Of a stretch of 64,000 bases of DNA, positions 25,546 to 33,094 are shown in pieces (positions within the stretch are counted from its first letter, which is position 1; every line of letters begins with the position of its first letter). Location: positions 26,588 to 90,587 of the forward strand of contig OMYS01000003.1 in NCBI GenBank assembly GCA_900315305.1, in the 5' to 3' direction. This DNA is from an uncultured Eubacteriales bacterium. GTDB lineage: Bacteria; Bacillota; Clostridia; Lachnospirales; Lachnospiraceae. The notes below the pieces were generated by a model that had not been told where the DNA came from, did no database searches, and saw only the letters and a program-made list of their open reading frames with translations. The position numbers and the translations under genes are program-made.

Positions 25546-27462
25546 ATGATACTGAATATCAGCGATATCACAAAATCATTTGACGGAAAGGACGTCCTGC
25601 GCGGCGTCTCCTTCCACATAGAGGACCACGAGAAGGCGGCGCTCGTCGGCGTAAACGGCGCGGGCAAATCCACGCTTTTAAAAATCATCATGGGCGAGCT
25701 TGCGCCGGACTCCGGACAGGCCGTGCTCGCGCGCGACGCGAAGATCGGGTATCTCGCGCAGCATCAGGCCCTGACGGGAACCATGACCATCTATGAGCAG
25801 CTCTTAAACGTCCGGAAGGACATTCTGGAGACCGCGGAGGCCATGGCCCGTTCCGAGCAGCAGATGACGGTGCTTAAGGGAGATGCGCTCGAGGAGGAAA
25901 TGAAAACCTACGCAAAATTGACCGAGCGCTTCCAGCGCGCGGACGGGTACGCCTACCGGAGCGAGGTGACCGGAGTCCTGAAGGGCCTCGGCTTTTCGGA
26001 GGAGGATTTCGGGAAGCATATCGGCGAGCTCTCCGGCGGGCAGAAGACCCGCGTCGCCCTCGGCCGGCTTCTCCTCACAGCCCCGGACATCATCCTGCTC
26101 GATGAGCCGACGAACCATCTCGACATGCACTCGATCGAGTGGCTCGAGACCTATCTCATGAATTACAAGGGAGCCGTCCTCATCGTATCGCACGACCGCT
26201 ACTTTTTAAACCGGGTCGTCACGAAGGTTGTCGAGATCGAAAACGGGGTGTCCCGCACCTACAGCGGCAACTACGATGCCTTTTCAGAGAAGAAGGAGCA
26301 ACTCCGGAAGGCCCAGTACGCCGCCTGGGTGAACGCCGAGCGCGAGCGGAAGCACCAGGAGGACGTCATCGCGAAGCTGAAGCAGTTTAACCGCGAGAAA
26401 TCGATCCGGCGCGCGGAGTCCCGCGAAAAAATGCTGGACAAGATGGAGATGCCGGAGAGGCCCGAGGAGCTGAACACGAAAATGAACCTCCGGCTTGTCC
26501 CGAAGGCAGAGAGCGGCCACGATGTTCTCACCGTCGAGGGGCTCACGAAGGGCTTTGACGGCGTCACGCTCTTTCGGGACATTTCATTTGAAATCAAGAA
26601 GGGCGAGCACGTCGCGCTGATCGGCAATAACGGGACCGGAAAATCGACGATGCTGAAAATCTTAAACGGCGTGATCCCGGCTGACAGCGGCACCTTCGTG
26701 CTCGGAAGCAACGTCACGGTCGGCTACTACGATCAGGAAATGCAGGTCCTTGACAGCTCGAAGTCAATCTTCGACGAAATTTCGGATGACTACCCGTCGA
26801 TGACCAACACGGAGATCCGGACTGCGCTGGCCGCCTTCCTGTTCACAAATGACGACGTATTCAAGCTGATCGGTGATCTCTCCGGCGGCGAGCGGGCGCG
26901 CGTCTCCCTGTGCAAGCTGATGCTGTCAAACTGCAACTTCCTGATCCTCGATGAGCCGACGAACCATCTCGACATCGATTCCCGGGAAATTCTCGAGGGC
27001 GCGGTCCGAGCCTATGAAGGAACGGTTCTCTACGTTTCCCACGACCGGTACTTTATCAACCGGACGGCGACCCGGATTCTCGACCTGACGCACAAGCAGC
27101 TCCTCAATTACATCGGGAACTACGACTATTATCTCGAGAAGAAGGACGCCGTGGAGAAGGCAGCTCTCGGCGAAGAGGCCGTGGCGCCCTCTGTCTCCGG
27201 TCTCCCGACCGAGGCGAAGAAGGACTGGAAGGCGCAGAAGGAAGAGGAAGCGAAAAAGCGGAAGCGCGAAAATGACCTGAAGAAGACAGAGGCAAGGATT
27301 GAGGCTCTGGAGACAGAAAGCAGCGAAATCGACGCGAAGTTCAGTGATCCGGCGATCGCGACCGATGTCGCGGAGCTGACGAAGCTGTCGAAACGGAAAG
27401 ACGAAGTTGAGCAGGAGCTCGAGGACCTGTACACGCGCTGGGAGGAGCTGCAGGAGGAGTAA
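25546..27462 (+). CDS. ABC-F family ATPase (YdiF-like)
   Basis: A 638-residue soluble protein with two ABC ATPase cassettes and no membrane domain. Walker A motifs are GVNGAGKST (about 37) and GNNGTGKST (about 360). The signatures are LSGGQKTRVALGRLL and LSGGERARVSLCKLM, each followed by LDEPTNHLD. The linker between cassettes (P-site tRNA-interaction motif) is rich in Glu/Lys/Arg. A C-terminal coiled coil (about 560-638) is typical of YdiF/Uup. ABC-F proteins act at the ribosomal E site as translation factors, and some protect against antibiotics. Nothing here shows a resistance role. Start: ATG at 25546 behind AGGGA. A bidirectional terminator follows at 27.55 kb. Confidence 0.93.
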   Translation: MILNISDITKSFDGKDVLRGVSFHIEDHEKAALVGVNGAGKSTLLKIIMGELAPDSGQAVLARDAKIGYLAQHQALTGTMTIYEQLLNVRKDILETAEAMARSEQQMTVLKGDALEEEMKTYAKLTERFQRADGYAYRSEVTGVLKGLGFSEEDFGKHIGELSGGQKTRVALGRLLLTAPDIILLDEPTNHLDMHSIEWLETYLMNYKGAVLIVSHDRYFLNRVVTKVVEIENGVSRTYSGNYDAFSEKKEQLRKAQYAAWVNAERERKHQEDVIAKLKQFNREKSIRRAESREKMLDKMEMPERPEELNTKMNLRLVPKAESGHDVLTVEGLTKGFDGVTLFRDISFEIKKGEHVALIGNNGTGKSTMLKILNGVIPADSGTFVLGSNVTVGYYDQEMQVLDSSKSIFDEISDDYPSMTNTEIRTALAAFLFTNDDVFKLIGDLSGGERARVSLCKLMLSNCNFLILDEPTNHLDIDSREILEGAVRAYEGTVLYVSHDRYFINRTATRILDLTHKQLLNYIGNYDYYLEKKDAVEKAALGEEAVAPSVSGLPTEAKKDWKAQKEEEAKKRKRENDLKKTEARIEALETESSEIDAKFSDPAIATDVAELTKLSKRKDEVEQELEDLYTRWEELQEE

Positions 27463-27477
27463 ACGCGTACAAATACC

Positions 27478-27537
27478 GTAACGGTTCAGCGCCCCAGACG
27501 CAGAACGCTTTGCGTTCCAAGGGGTGCTGAATAATCA
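27478..27537. repeat. Family A palindromic repeat, copy A2 (one inner hairpin)
   Basis: Ends GTAACGGTTCAGCGCCCC and GGGGTGCTGAATAATC form the outer stem. Between them is one hairpin, GAACGC-TTT-GCGTTC (27503-27517). It lies 15 nt after the ABC-F stop codon and immediately before the shared terminator. Confidence 0.75.
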
Positions 27538-27538
27538 T

Positions 27539-27577
27539 CAAAAAGAGGAACCTGCAAAAACAGCAGGTTCCTCTTTT
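27539..27577. terminator. Bidirectional terminator between ABC-F gene and icd
   Basis: A perfect 11-bp stem (GAGGAACCTGC, 27545-27555 / GCAGGTTCCTC, 27563-27573) with a 7-nt A-rich loop. A on the left and T on the right make it usable from both convergent genes. Confidence 0.9.
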
Positions 27578-27583
27578 ATACTG

Positions 27584-27670
27584 GCTATTATCAGGTGCTT
27601 CAGACTCAGAACACCTCGCGTTCTTCGTTATCACGGGAAGGCACCGCGGTCAGCGTTGTGGCTGATTACA
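27584..27670. repeat. Degenerate family A copy A7
   Basis: The segment shares the order GCTATTATCAG, ACTCAGAAC, CGCGTTCTTCGTT and a final GCTGATTACA with the long copy A5 near 54.5 kb. The match is decayed and partial. Its right end overlaps the icd stop codon. Confidence 0.35.
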
Positions 27671-28874
27671 GCATTTTCTCCAGATTTGCGCGGATCGCCT
27701 GGATGAACTCAAGCGAATTCACCTTCTTCGGGTTCGGAAGGGTCGTGATTCTCGTCAGATCGCCGGTCATTGTACCGGACTCGATCGTATCAAGTGTAGC
27801 CTTCTCGAGCTTGTCAGCAAATGCAGAGAGCTCCGGCAGGTTGTCGAGCTCGCCGCGCTTTCTGAGCGCGCCGGTCCATGCGAAGATGGTCGCCACGGAG
27901 TTCGTGGAGGTCTCCTCTCCCTTCAGGTACTTGTAGTAATGCTTCTGCACCGTTCCGTGCGCTGCCTCATACTCATAGTAGCCCTTCGGGGATACGAGCA
28001 CGGACGTCATCATTGCCAGAGATCCGAACGCAGAGGACAGCATATCGGAGAAGACATCGCCGTCATAGTTCTTGCACGCCCAGACAATGCCGCCCTCGCA
28101 CTTCATAATACGGGCGACTGCGTCGTCGATCAGAGTGTAGAAATACGTGATGCCGGCCTTCTCGAATTTCTCCTTGAACTCGTCCGCATAGACGCGCTCG
28201 AAGATTTCCTTGAAATCGCGGTCATAGGTCTTGGAGATTGTGTCCTTGGTCGCAAACCAGAGGTCCTGCTTTAAGTCCAGCGCATACTGGAAGCAGCTTC
28301 TGGCAAAGCTCTCGATCGACGGATCGATGTTGTAGATGCCCTGGATGATGCCTGCGCTCTCAAAATCAAAGATCGTCTTCTCTGTGACGGTTCCGTCCTC
28401 CGCCTCAAAGACGAGCTTGGCCTTTCCCTTGCCCGGAACGCGAATCTCCGTGTTCTTATAGACATCGCCGTAAGCGTGACGGGCAATCGTGATCGGCTTC
28501 TTCCAGTTGCGGACACACGGCTCGATTCCCTTGACGACGATCGGGCAGCGGAACACCGTTCCGTCGAGCATCGCGCGGAGCGTGCCGTTCGGGCTCTTCC
28601 ACATCTTCTTCAGACCGTACTCCGTGACACGTGCCGGGTTCGGGGTAATCGTCGCGCACTTGACGCCGACCTTATATTTCATGATTGCATTTGCGGCATC
28701 GACCGTCACCTGGTCGTCTGTCTCGTCGCGGTACTTGAGGCCGAGATCGTAGTACTCTGTCTTCAGGTCAATAAACGGCGTCAGCAGCTCGTCCTTGATC
28801 ATCTTCCAGAGAATTCTTGTCATCTCGTCGCCGTCCATCTCAACGAGCGGTGTCGTCATTGCAATTTTGCTCAT
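27666..28874 (-). CDS. icd: NADP-dependent isocitrate dehydrogenase, eukaryote-like type
   Basis: A 402-residue isocitrate dehydrogenase that oxidises isocitrate to 2-oxoglutarate and makes NADPH. It begins [21 protein letters not shown], the opening of the dimeric, eukaryote-like subfamily rather than of E. coli Icd. Conserved pieces include [17 protein letters not shown] (about 76-92), [16 protein letters not shown] (substrate serine region, about 94) and [17 protein letters not shown] (about 305). No citrate synthase or aconitase gene is in the window; icd stands alone with its own promoter and terminator. In anaerobes it supplies 2-oxoglutarate for glutamate synthesis. Confidence 0.96.
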   Translation of the reverse strand: MSKIAMTTPLVEMDGDEMTRILWKMIKDELLTPFIDLKTEYYDLGLKYRDETDDQVTVDAANAIMKYKVGVKCATITPNPARVTEYGLKKMWKSPNGTLRAMLDGTVFRCPIVVKGIEPCVRNWKKPITIARHAYGDVYKNTEIRVPGKGKAKLVFEAEDGTVTEKTIFDFESAGIIQGIYNIDPSIESFARSCFQYALDLKQDLWFATKDTISKTYDRDFKEIFERVYADEFKEKFEKAGITYFYTLIDDAVARIMKCEGGIVWACKNYDGDVFSDMLSSAFGSLAMMTSVLVSPKGYYEYEAAHGTVQKHYYKYLKGEETSTNSVATIFAWTGALRKRGELDNLPELSAFADKLEKATLDTIESGTMTGDLTRITTLPNPKKVNSLEFIQAIRANLEKML

Positions 28875-28962
28875 AGCAGCAGTTCTCCTCTCTTATGGTT
28901 GGCCTTCATCCGCCCCGCCGCCTTCTCGCAAAAGGCTGCCTGGCAGGTCGGATATGCTACCT

Positions 28963-28991
28963 ACCTTATCACGTCAGCTTATTAAAGTCAA
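28963..28991 (-). promoter_or_regulatory. Candidate promoter for icd
   Basis: Minus strand: TTGACT (28986-28991), 17 nt, TAAGGT (28963-28968). The -10 is weak. The -35 abuts the 3' side of the terminator of the upstream operon. The leader would be about 80 nt. Confidence 0.4.
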
Positions 28992-28993
28992 AT

Positions 28994-29021
28994 AAGGAGC
29001 GCGTCACCTGACGCGCTCCTT
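28994..29021 (-). terminator. Terminator-like hairpin after pgsA
   Basis: A perfect 13-bp stem, AAGGAGCGCGTCA / TGACGCGCTCCTT, with a 2-nt loop. The U-tract on the minus strand is poor (ATTTGACTTT). It probably ends the yicC-gmk-rpoZ-rimO-pgsA transcript. Confidence 0.7.
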
Positions 29022-29044
29022 ATCGTGATAGTATAGTCGTTACA

Positions 29045-29605
29045 TCATTTCTGCGAACCGAGCACCTGCTTGTTCTGCGCGATGTATGTGACCAGAGAGA
29101 TCACGGTCAGTGCGCAGGATACGTAAATGAGAATCTCCTGCAGGTAGAAAAGTGGCCCCGACTTGAAATAAATGATGAGCATGATTTCCATGATCATCTG
29201 AGAGACCGTCTTGCATTTGCCCCAGTAATTGGCCTGGATCACGATGCCGTTGTCGGAGGCAACGAGACGGAAGCCGCTGATAATAAATTCCCGGGCGATA
29301 ATAATAATGACGACCCAGGTCGGAATTCTGCCGAGGTCAACGAGGCAGATCAGCGTGGAGCAGACAAGCAGTTTGTCCGCGAGCGGGTCCATGAACTTTC
29401 CGAAGTCCGTAATCAGATGGCGCGCCCGCGCAATCTTGCCGTCCAGCATATCGGTCAGGGACGCGGCGACATAAATGATGAGCGCGGCCCACATCCATCC
29501 GCCCTGCGCCCGTCCCGCGAGCATGCAGATGACGAACGGAACGAGCAGCACCATGCGGAGGCATGTCAGCTTGTTCGGCAGATTCATATTTTTGAGAAAT
29601 CCCAT
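29045..29605 (-). CDS. pgsA: CDP-diacylglycerol--glycerol-3-phosphate 3-phosphatidyltransferase PgsA
   Basis: A 186-residue integral membrane enzyme that makes phosphatidylglycerol phosphate. The CDP-alcohol phosphotransferase motif is intact, with the spacing DGx2ARx8Gx3Dx3D: it starts DGKIARAR at about residue 55 and ends GKFMDPLAD. The start has AAGGAGAG upstream. It is the last gene of the operon that begins with yicC, 21 nt after rimO. Linking pgsA to rimO is common in Firmicutes. Confidence 0.95.
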   Translation of the reverse strand: MGFLKNMNLPNKLTCLRMVLLVPFVICMLAGRAQGGWMWAALIIYVAASLTDMLDGKIARARHLITDFGKFMDPLADKLLVCSTLICLVDLGRIPTWVVIIIIAREFIISGFRLVASDNGIVIQANYWGKCKTVSQMIMEIMLIIYFKSGPLFYLQEILIYVSCALTVISLVTYIAQNKQVLGSQK

Positions 29606-29626
29606 GGTAAACTCTCCTTCCTTGTG

Positions 29627-30964
29627 TCAGGCGTCCGGATATTCTTCTGTTCCCTCGAGGTCATATTCCGAGGCGCCCGTGATCCGGACATCGGCGAAGT
29701 CGCCGCTCATCAGGCTGCGCTCCGACTGAAAGAACACGAGGCCGTCTACAGACGGAGCGTCCGCGTAGGTTCGTCCGACATAGACGCCGTCCTCGGGAAT
29801 GCTTCCCTCCGTGAAGACGCGCAGCTTCCTGCCAATAAGGGACTGTCCGCGTGCGGCGGAAATCTCCTGCTGCAGGGACATAATCTCATCGCGCCGCTTT
29901 TCCATGACAGTCTCCGGAACCTGCGGCTCCATTGATGCGGCGGGCGTTCCCTCCTCCCTCGAGTAGGTGAATACGCCGAGCCGGTCAAACCTCATGCGGC
30001 GGACAAAATCCATGAGAATCTGATGGTCTTCATCCGTCTCTCCCGGAAAGCCGGAAATGAGCGTCGTCCGAAGCGCAATGTCCGGGATTTTCTCCCGCAG
30101 CATGCCAATTTTCTCAATCAGCTCGGCCTCTGTCGTCCGGCGGTTCATGCGCTTTAAGACAGCGTCCGACGCGTGCTGGACCGGCATATCGAGGTAGTGG
30201 CAGATTTTCGGCTCTTCAGCCATGACATCAACGAGCTCCGGATAAATATCCTCCGGGTAGCAGTAGAGAATGCGGATCCACTCGATGCCCGGAATATCTG
30301 AGAGGCGCTTCAAGAGAACATGAAGCATCGGCTTTCCGTAGATGTCCGACCCGTAGAGAGTCGTCTCCTCCGCGACAAGAATCAGCTCCTTTACGCCCTG
30401 CCCGGCAAGACCGAAGGCCTCCGCCGTGAGCTTTTCCATCGGATAGCTCCTGTACCGTCCGCGGAACGACGGGATCGCGCAGTAGGTGCAGTGCTTGTCA
30501 CACCCCTCCGCGATTTTCAGGTATGCAAAATGACCTCCGGTCGTGATCACGCGCTCGTCCGGATCGAGCTCAGGGTCCGTCGAGATGTCGTCCATGACGG
30601 CGTCTCTTGTGCCTCCCAGCGCGTCCGAGATCGCCTTCGCGATGCCGTCAATTCCGGTCGTTCCGACGATGCCGTCGATCTCCGGGATCTCATCCAGGAT
30701 CTCGTCCTTATAGCGCTGCGCCATGCAGCCGGACACGATAAGCACCTTCAGCTTCGCGGTCTCCTTGAGACGCGCGAGCGAAAAGATCTGATCGATGCTC
30801 TCCTTCTTCGCCTCGTCAATGAAGCAGCAGGTGTTGACGACCGCAGCCTCGGCCTCATTTTCATCGTCGGTGATCTCAAAGCCTGCTCTCGTGAGAACAC
30901 CCAGCATTTTTTCGGAGTCGACGAGGTTCTTGTCGCATCCGAGTGACACCATAAGTAATTTCAT
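29627..30964 (-). CDS. rimO: Ribosomal protein S12 methylthiotransferase RimO
   Basis: A 445-residue radical-SAM enzyme that methylthiolates an Asp of ribosomal protein S12. The N-terminal UPF0004 domain opens SLGCDKNLVDSEKMLG. The radical-SAM cluster is CDKHCTYC (about 154) followed by AIPSFRGRYRS. A C-terminal TRAM domain is present. MiaB, its tRNA-modifying paralogue, is encoded at 8.6-10 kb. The two are told apart by NLVDSE here against NARDSE in MiaB, and by the RGRYRS segment. It lies 9 nt after rpoZ. Confidence 0.96.
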   Translation of the reverse strand: MKLLMVSLGCDKNLVDSEKMLGVLTRAGFEITDDENEAEAAVVNTCCFIDEAKKESIDQIFSLARLKETAKLKVLIVSGCMAQRYKDEILDEIPEIDGIVGTTGIDGIAKAISDALGGTRDAVMDDISTDPELDPDERVITTGGHFAYLKIAEGCDKHCTYCAIPSFRGRYRSYPMEKLTAEAFGLAGQGVKELILVAEETTLYGSDIYGKPMLHVLLKRLSDIPGIEWIRILYCYPEDIYPELVDVMAEEPKICHYLDMPVQHASDAVLKRMNRRTTEAELIEKIGMLREKIPDIALRTTLISGFPGETDEDHQILMDFVRRMRFDRLGVFTYSREEGTPAASMEPQVPETVMEKRRDEIMSLQQEISAARGQSLIGRKLRVFTEGSIPEDGVYVGRTYADAPSVDGLVFFQSERSLMSGDFADVRITGASEYDLEGTEEYPDA

Positions 30965-30973
30965 CTGGACGGA

Positions 30974-31231
30974 TCAGCCCTCATCATCATAGGTCTCGTC
31001 ATTCGGAAGAATGTGGACCTTGCCCTGGTAAATCTCATCGACAGCGATTGAGAGCGGCTTCTCACCCTCTGTGGTCTTGACAAGCGGAACATCTCCGTCG
31101 ACAATCTGGCGCGCGCGCTTTGCCGTCGCCATGACGATTGAGTAGCGGCTCGATACGATCGGCGTCGTGTCATCCTCGCTTGCCTTGTTAACAACCTCCA
31201 TCATTTCCTTGTAAGACGGACGAATCAGCAT
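30974..31231 (-). CDS. rpoZ: RNA polymerase omega subunit RpoZ
   Basis: An 85-residue omega subunit, which assists beta-prime folding and assembly. It opens MLIRPSYKEMMEVV. The conserved core is SRYSIVMATAKRARQIVDG (about 28-46), and the tail is acidic (PNDETYDDEG). It follows gmk with only 3 nt between the genes, and the ribosome binding site lies inside the end of gmk (GAGGAGAAC). gmk-rpoZ is a highly conserved pair. Confidence 0.95.
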   Translation of the reverse strand: MLIRPSYKEMMEVVNKASEDDTTPIVSSRYSIVMATAKRARQIVDGDVPLVKTTEGEKPLSIAVDEIYQGKVHILPNDETYDDEG

Positions 31232-31234
31232 AGT

Positions 31235-31954
31235 TTAGTTCTCCTCCTTTGCTTTAAATGCCTGTACTTCCTCAGTGATTTCCCGGATAAAATCAACGTT
31301 CCGGTCTGTGCGCATGTGCGCGGTCCCGGCGTCGATTTCAGAGGCCCGGTCGCGGTCCGGACCAAACCGGCCCGTTTCCTTCAGCTGCGCCTTCTCATGC
31401 TCTGCGCGGATGATCATGTGCAGGTCCTCGGCGCACCGCTCCGCGCTGTCGTTGATCAAAAGATAATCATAGGCGGAAATGGATTTCGCCTCCCGCGCCG
31501 CGTTTGCGAGCCGCTTCCGGATTTTCTCCGGCGTCTCTGTCCCGCGTCCGATGAGCCGCTCTCTCAGGATCTCCGCTGACGGAGTCGTCAGGAAAATGAG
31601 CGGCGTGTCCGGAAACTGCTGCTTGATCTGCATGGCGCCCTGAACCTCGATCTCCAGAATGACATCGATGCCCTTCGCGAGCTTCTCATCGACATATTTC
31701 CGCGGCGTCCCGTAGGAGCAGTCCGTGTAACAGGCATACTCATAGAAGCCGTTTTCACGGATCATCCCCTGAAATTCCTCATCGGTCACAAAATAGTAAT
31801 TGACTCCGTTCTTCTCTCCTTCTCTTGGCGCCCTTGTCGTGTAGGACACGGAGAGCGCGTAGTCGGGGTACTTGTCCAGAAGTACCTTCAGGACCGTTCC
31901 CTTCCCCGCGCCCGAAAAGCCGGACAGAACAACGATAATTCCCTTCTCAGCCAT
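31235..31954 (-). CDS. gmk: Guanylate kinase with C-terminal extension
   Basis: A 239-residue kinase that converts GMP to GDP. The P-loop is GFSGAGKGT (about residues 12-20). The GMP site includes SYTTRAPREGEKNGVNYYF (about 37-55), and EIEVQGAMQIKQQF is the Walker B region. The canonical fold ends near residue 195. About 40 further residues (…FGPDRDRASEIDAGTAHMR…) form a charged extension not needed for catalysis. The ribosome binding site AAAGGAGG is strong. The gene lies 32 nt after yicC. Confidence 0.95.
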   Translation of the reverse strand: MAEKGIIVVLSGFSGAGKGTVLKVLLDKYPDYALSVSYTTRAPREGEKNGVNYYFVTDEEFQGMIRENGFYEYACYTDCSYGTPRKYVDEKLAKGIDVILEIEVQGAMQIKQQFPDTPLIFLTTPSAEILRERLIGRGTETPEKIRKRLANAAREAKSISAYDYLLINDSAERCAEDLHMIIRAEHEKAQLKETGRFGPDRDRASEIDAGTAHMRTDRNVDFIREITEEVQAFKAKEEN

Positions 31955-31986
31955 GGGACCTCCTTTGATGTGTTATATGCTTTGCG

Positions 31987-32865
31987 TCACTCGATATTCT
32001 GGATCTGCTCGCGGAGCTTTTCGATCACGGTCTTCATGGCGATCCCGATATCAGCCGTCACAATATCGCCCGCCTTCGAGAGCGTCGTATTCGCCTCGCG
32101 GTTCATTTCCTGCGCGAGGAAGTCGAGCTTTCGCCCGACGGCACCGCCATTTGTCAGGTCATCCGTCATCTGACGGATATGGGACAGGAGGCGCACACAC
32201 TCCTCATCGGTGCAGATCTTGTCGGCATAGACGACGCACTCAGCTGCGATTCTTGTCTCGTCGATGCTTCTGTCGGCTAAAATGCCGGCAAGTGTCTCCT
32301 CGAGTCTCTCCCGGTACGCAGTCAGAATCTCCGGCTCATGGCGCTTCACCTCTTCCGCAAGCTCCTTCAGCTCGGCAAGCTTTCCGAGAAGATCGTCCTT
32401 CAGCCGCTCTCCCTCGCGCGTCCTGCTTCTGCGGAAGGCGTCGGCCGCCTCTCGGATAACCGGCTCGAGGCTCCTCCACAGCTCCTCCGCGTCTGCGCCT
32501 TCCTCACTCAGCGTGAAGACATCCGGGGCGGACGCGACGTCGGATACGCGGATCGACGGGTCTAGTCCGAATTTCTCGGCCATCTGCCTCATATACCGGA
32601 CATAGGCGGCTGCCATGGCCTCGTTGTACCGGAGCGAGGACGCGCGCCCTGCCTGTTCTTCATCCGTGATAAAGACGTCGACCTTGCCGCGCGTCATGTA
32701 TTCTTTGAGAACGTCCCGGATCCTTGTCTCGAGACTGCTCATGGATTTCGGCATCCGTATATTGAAATCGAGATAGCGGTTGTTGACGGACTTGATTTCC
32801 ACTGTCAGTTTTCTCGTCTCATCAGCCGCCTCCGCGCGGCCGAATCCGGTCATGCTGCAAATCAT
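31987..32865 (-). CDS. YicC/YloC family endoribonuclease-like protein
   Basis: A 292-residue protein with N-terminal MTGFGRAEA and a C-terminal DUF1732 region (CVRLLSHIRQMTDDLTNGGAVGRKLDFLAQEMNREANT). E. coli YicC and B. subtilis YloC are endoribonucleases linked to small-RNA and stress-related RNA decay. I start at the ATG at 32865 (MICSMTGFGRA), with AAAGGAG about 12 nt upstream. A strong promoter sits about 45 nt upstream. It heads the yicC-gmk-rpoZ-rimO-pgsA operon. In B. subtilis remA, coaBC and priA follow this region, but here rimO and pgsA do. Confidence 0.9.
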   Translation of the reverse strand: MICSMTGFGRAEAADETRKLTVEIKSVNNRYLDFNIRMPKSMSSLETRIRDVLKEYMTRGKVDVFITDEEQAGRASSLRYNEAMAAAYVRYMRQMAEKFGLDPSIRVSDVASAPDVFTLSEEGADAEELWRSLEPVIREAADAFRRSRTREGERLKDDLLGKLAELKELAEEVKRHEPEILTAYRERLEETLAGILADRSIDETRIAAECVVYADKICTDEECVRLLSHIRQMTDDLTNGGAVGRKLDFLAQEMNREANTTLSKAGDIVTADIGIAMKTVIEKLREQIQNIE

Positions 32866-32910
32866 CTGATCAGAATTCTCCTTTGCGCATATAACTCCAT
32901 AGTGCATCCT

Positions 32911-32939
32911 ATTTTAGCGCAGGCCCGCAGATCCGTCAA
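32911..32939 (-). promoter_or_regulatory. Promoter of the yicC-gmk-rpoZ-rimO-pgsA operon
   Basis: Minus strand: TTGACG (32934-32939), 17 nt, TAAAAT (32911-32916). Start site near 32904, leader about 39 nt. The family B solo terminus begins just upstream. Confidence 0.75.
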
Positions 32940-32943
32940 CCGG

Positions 32944-33031
32944 AGATATGAAAACAGGAGCGGTGAGGCTACTGTTCACACGTCATCCCCAAGTCGCATG
33001 CGGTCGCGAATATCAGGGCGGTATCGGGCAG
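32944..33031. repeat. Family B remnant B3 (solo inverted terminus)
   Basis: 32970-33031 matches, almost base for base, the inverted right terminus of the full element at 38.7 kb; the shared path includes CTGTTCACACG, AAGTCGCATGCGGTCGCGAA and TATCAGGGCGGTATCGGGCAG. It is preceded by GATATG and ACAGGAGCGGTGAGG, which resemble the inner part of the left terminus. The core is missing. It lies between the divergent yicC and rqcH genes. Confidence 0.8.
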
Positions 33032-33033
33032 TG

Positions 33034-33062
33034 TGTACAGCGGCCGGAAAGCATGGTATAGT
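33034..33062 (+). promoter_or_regulatory. Promoter for rqcH at the edge of repeat B3
   Basis: Plus strand: TGTACA (33034-33039), 17 nt, TATAGT (33057-33062). Start near 33069, leader about 26 nt. The -35 begins 2 nt after the end of the repeat. Confidence 0.6.
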
Positions 33063-33094
33063 GGTACAGATTCTTGAAAAAAAGAGGTAAGCAT

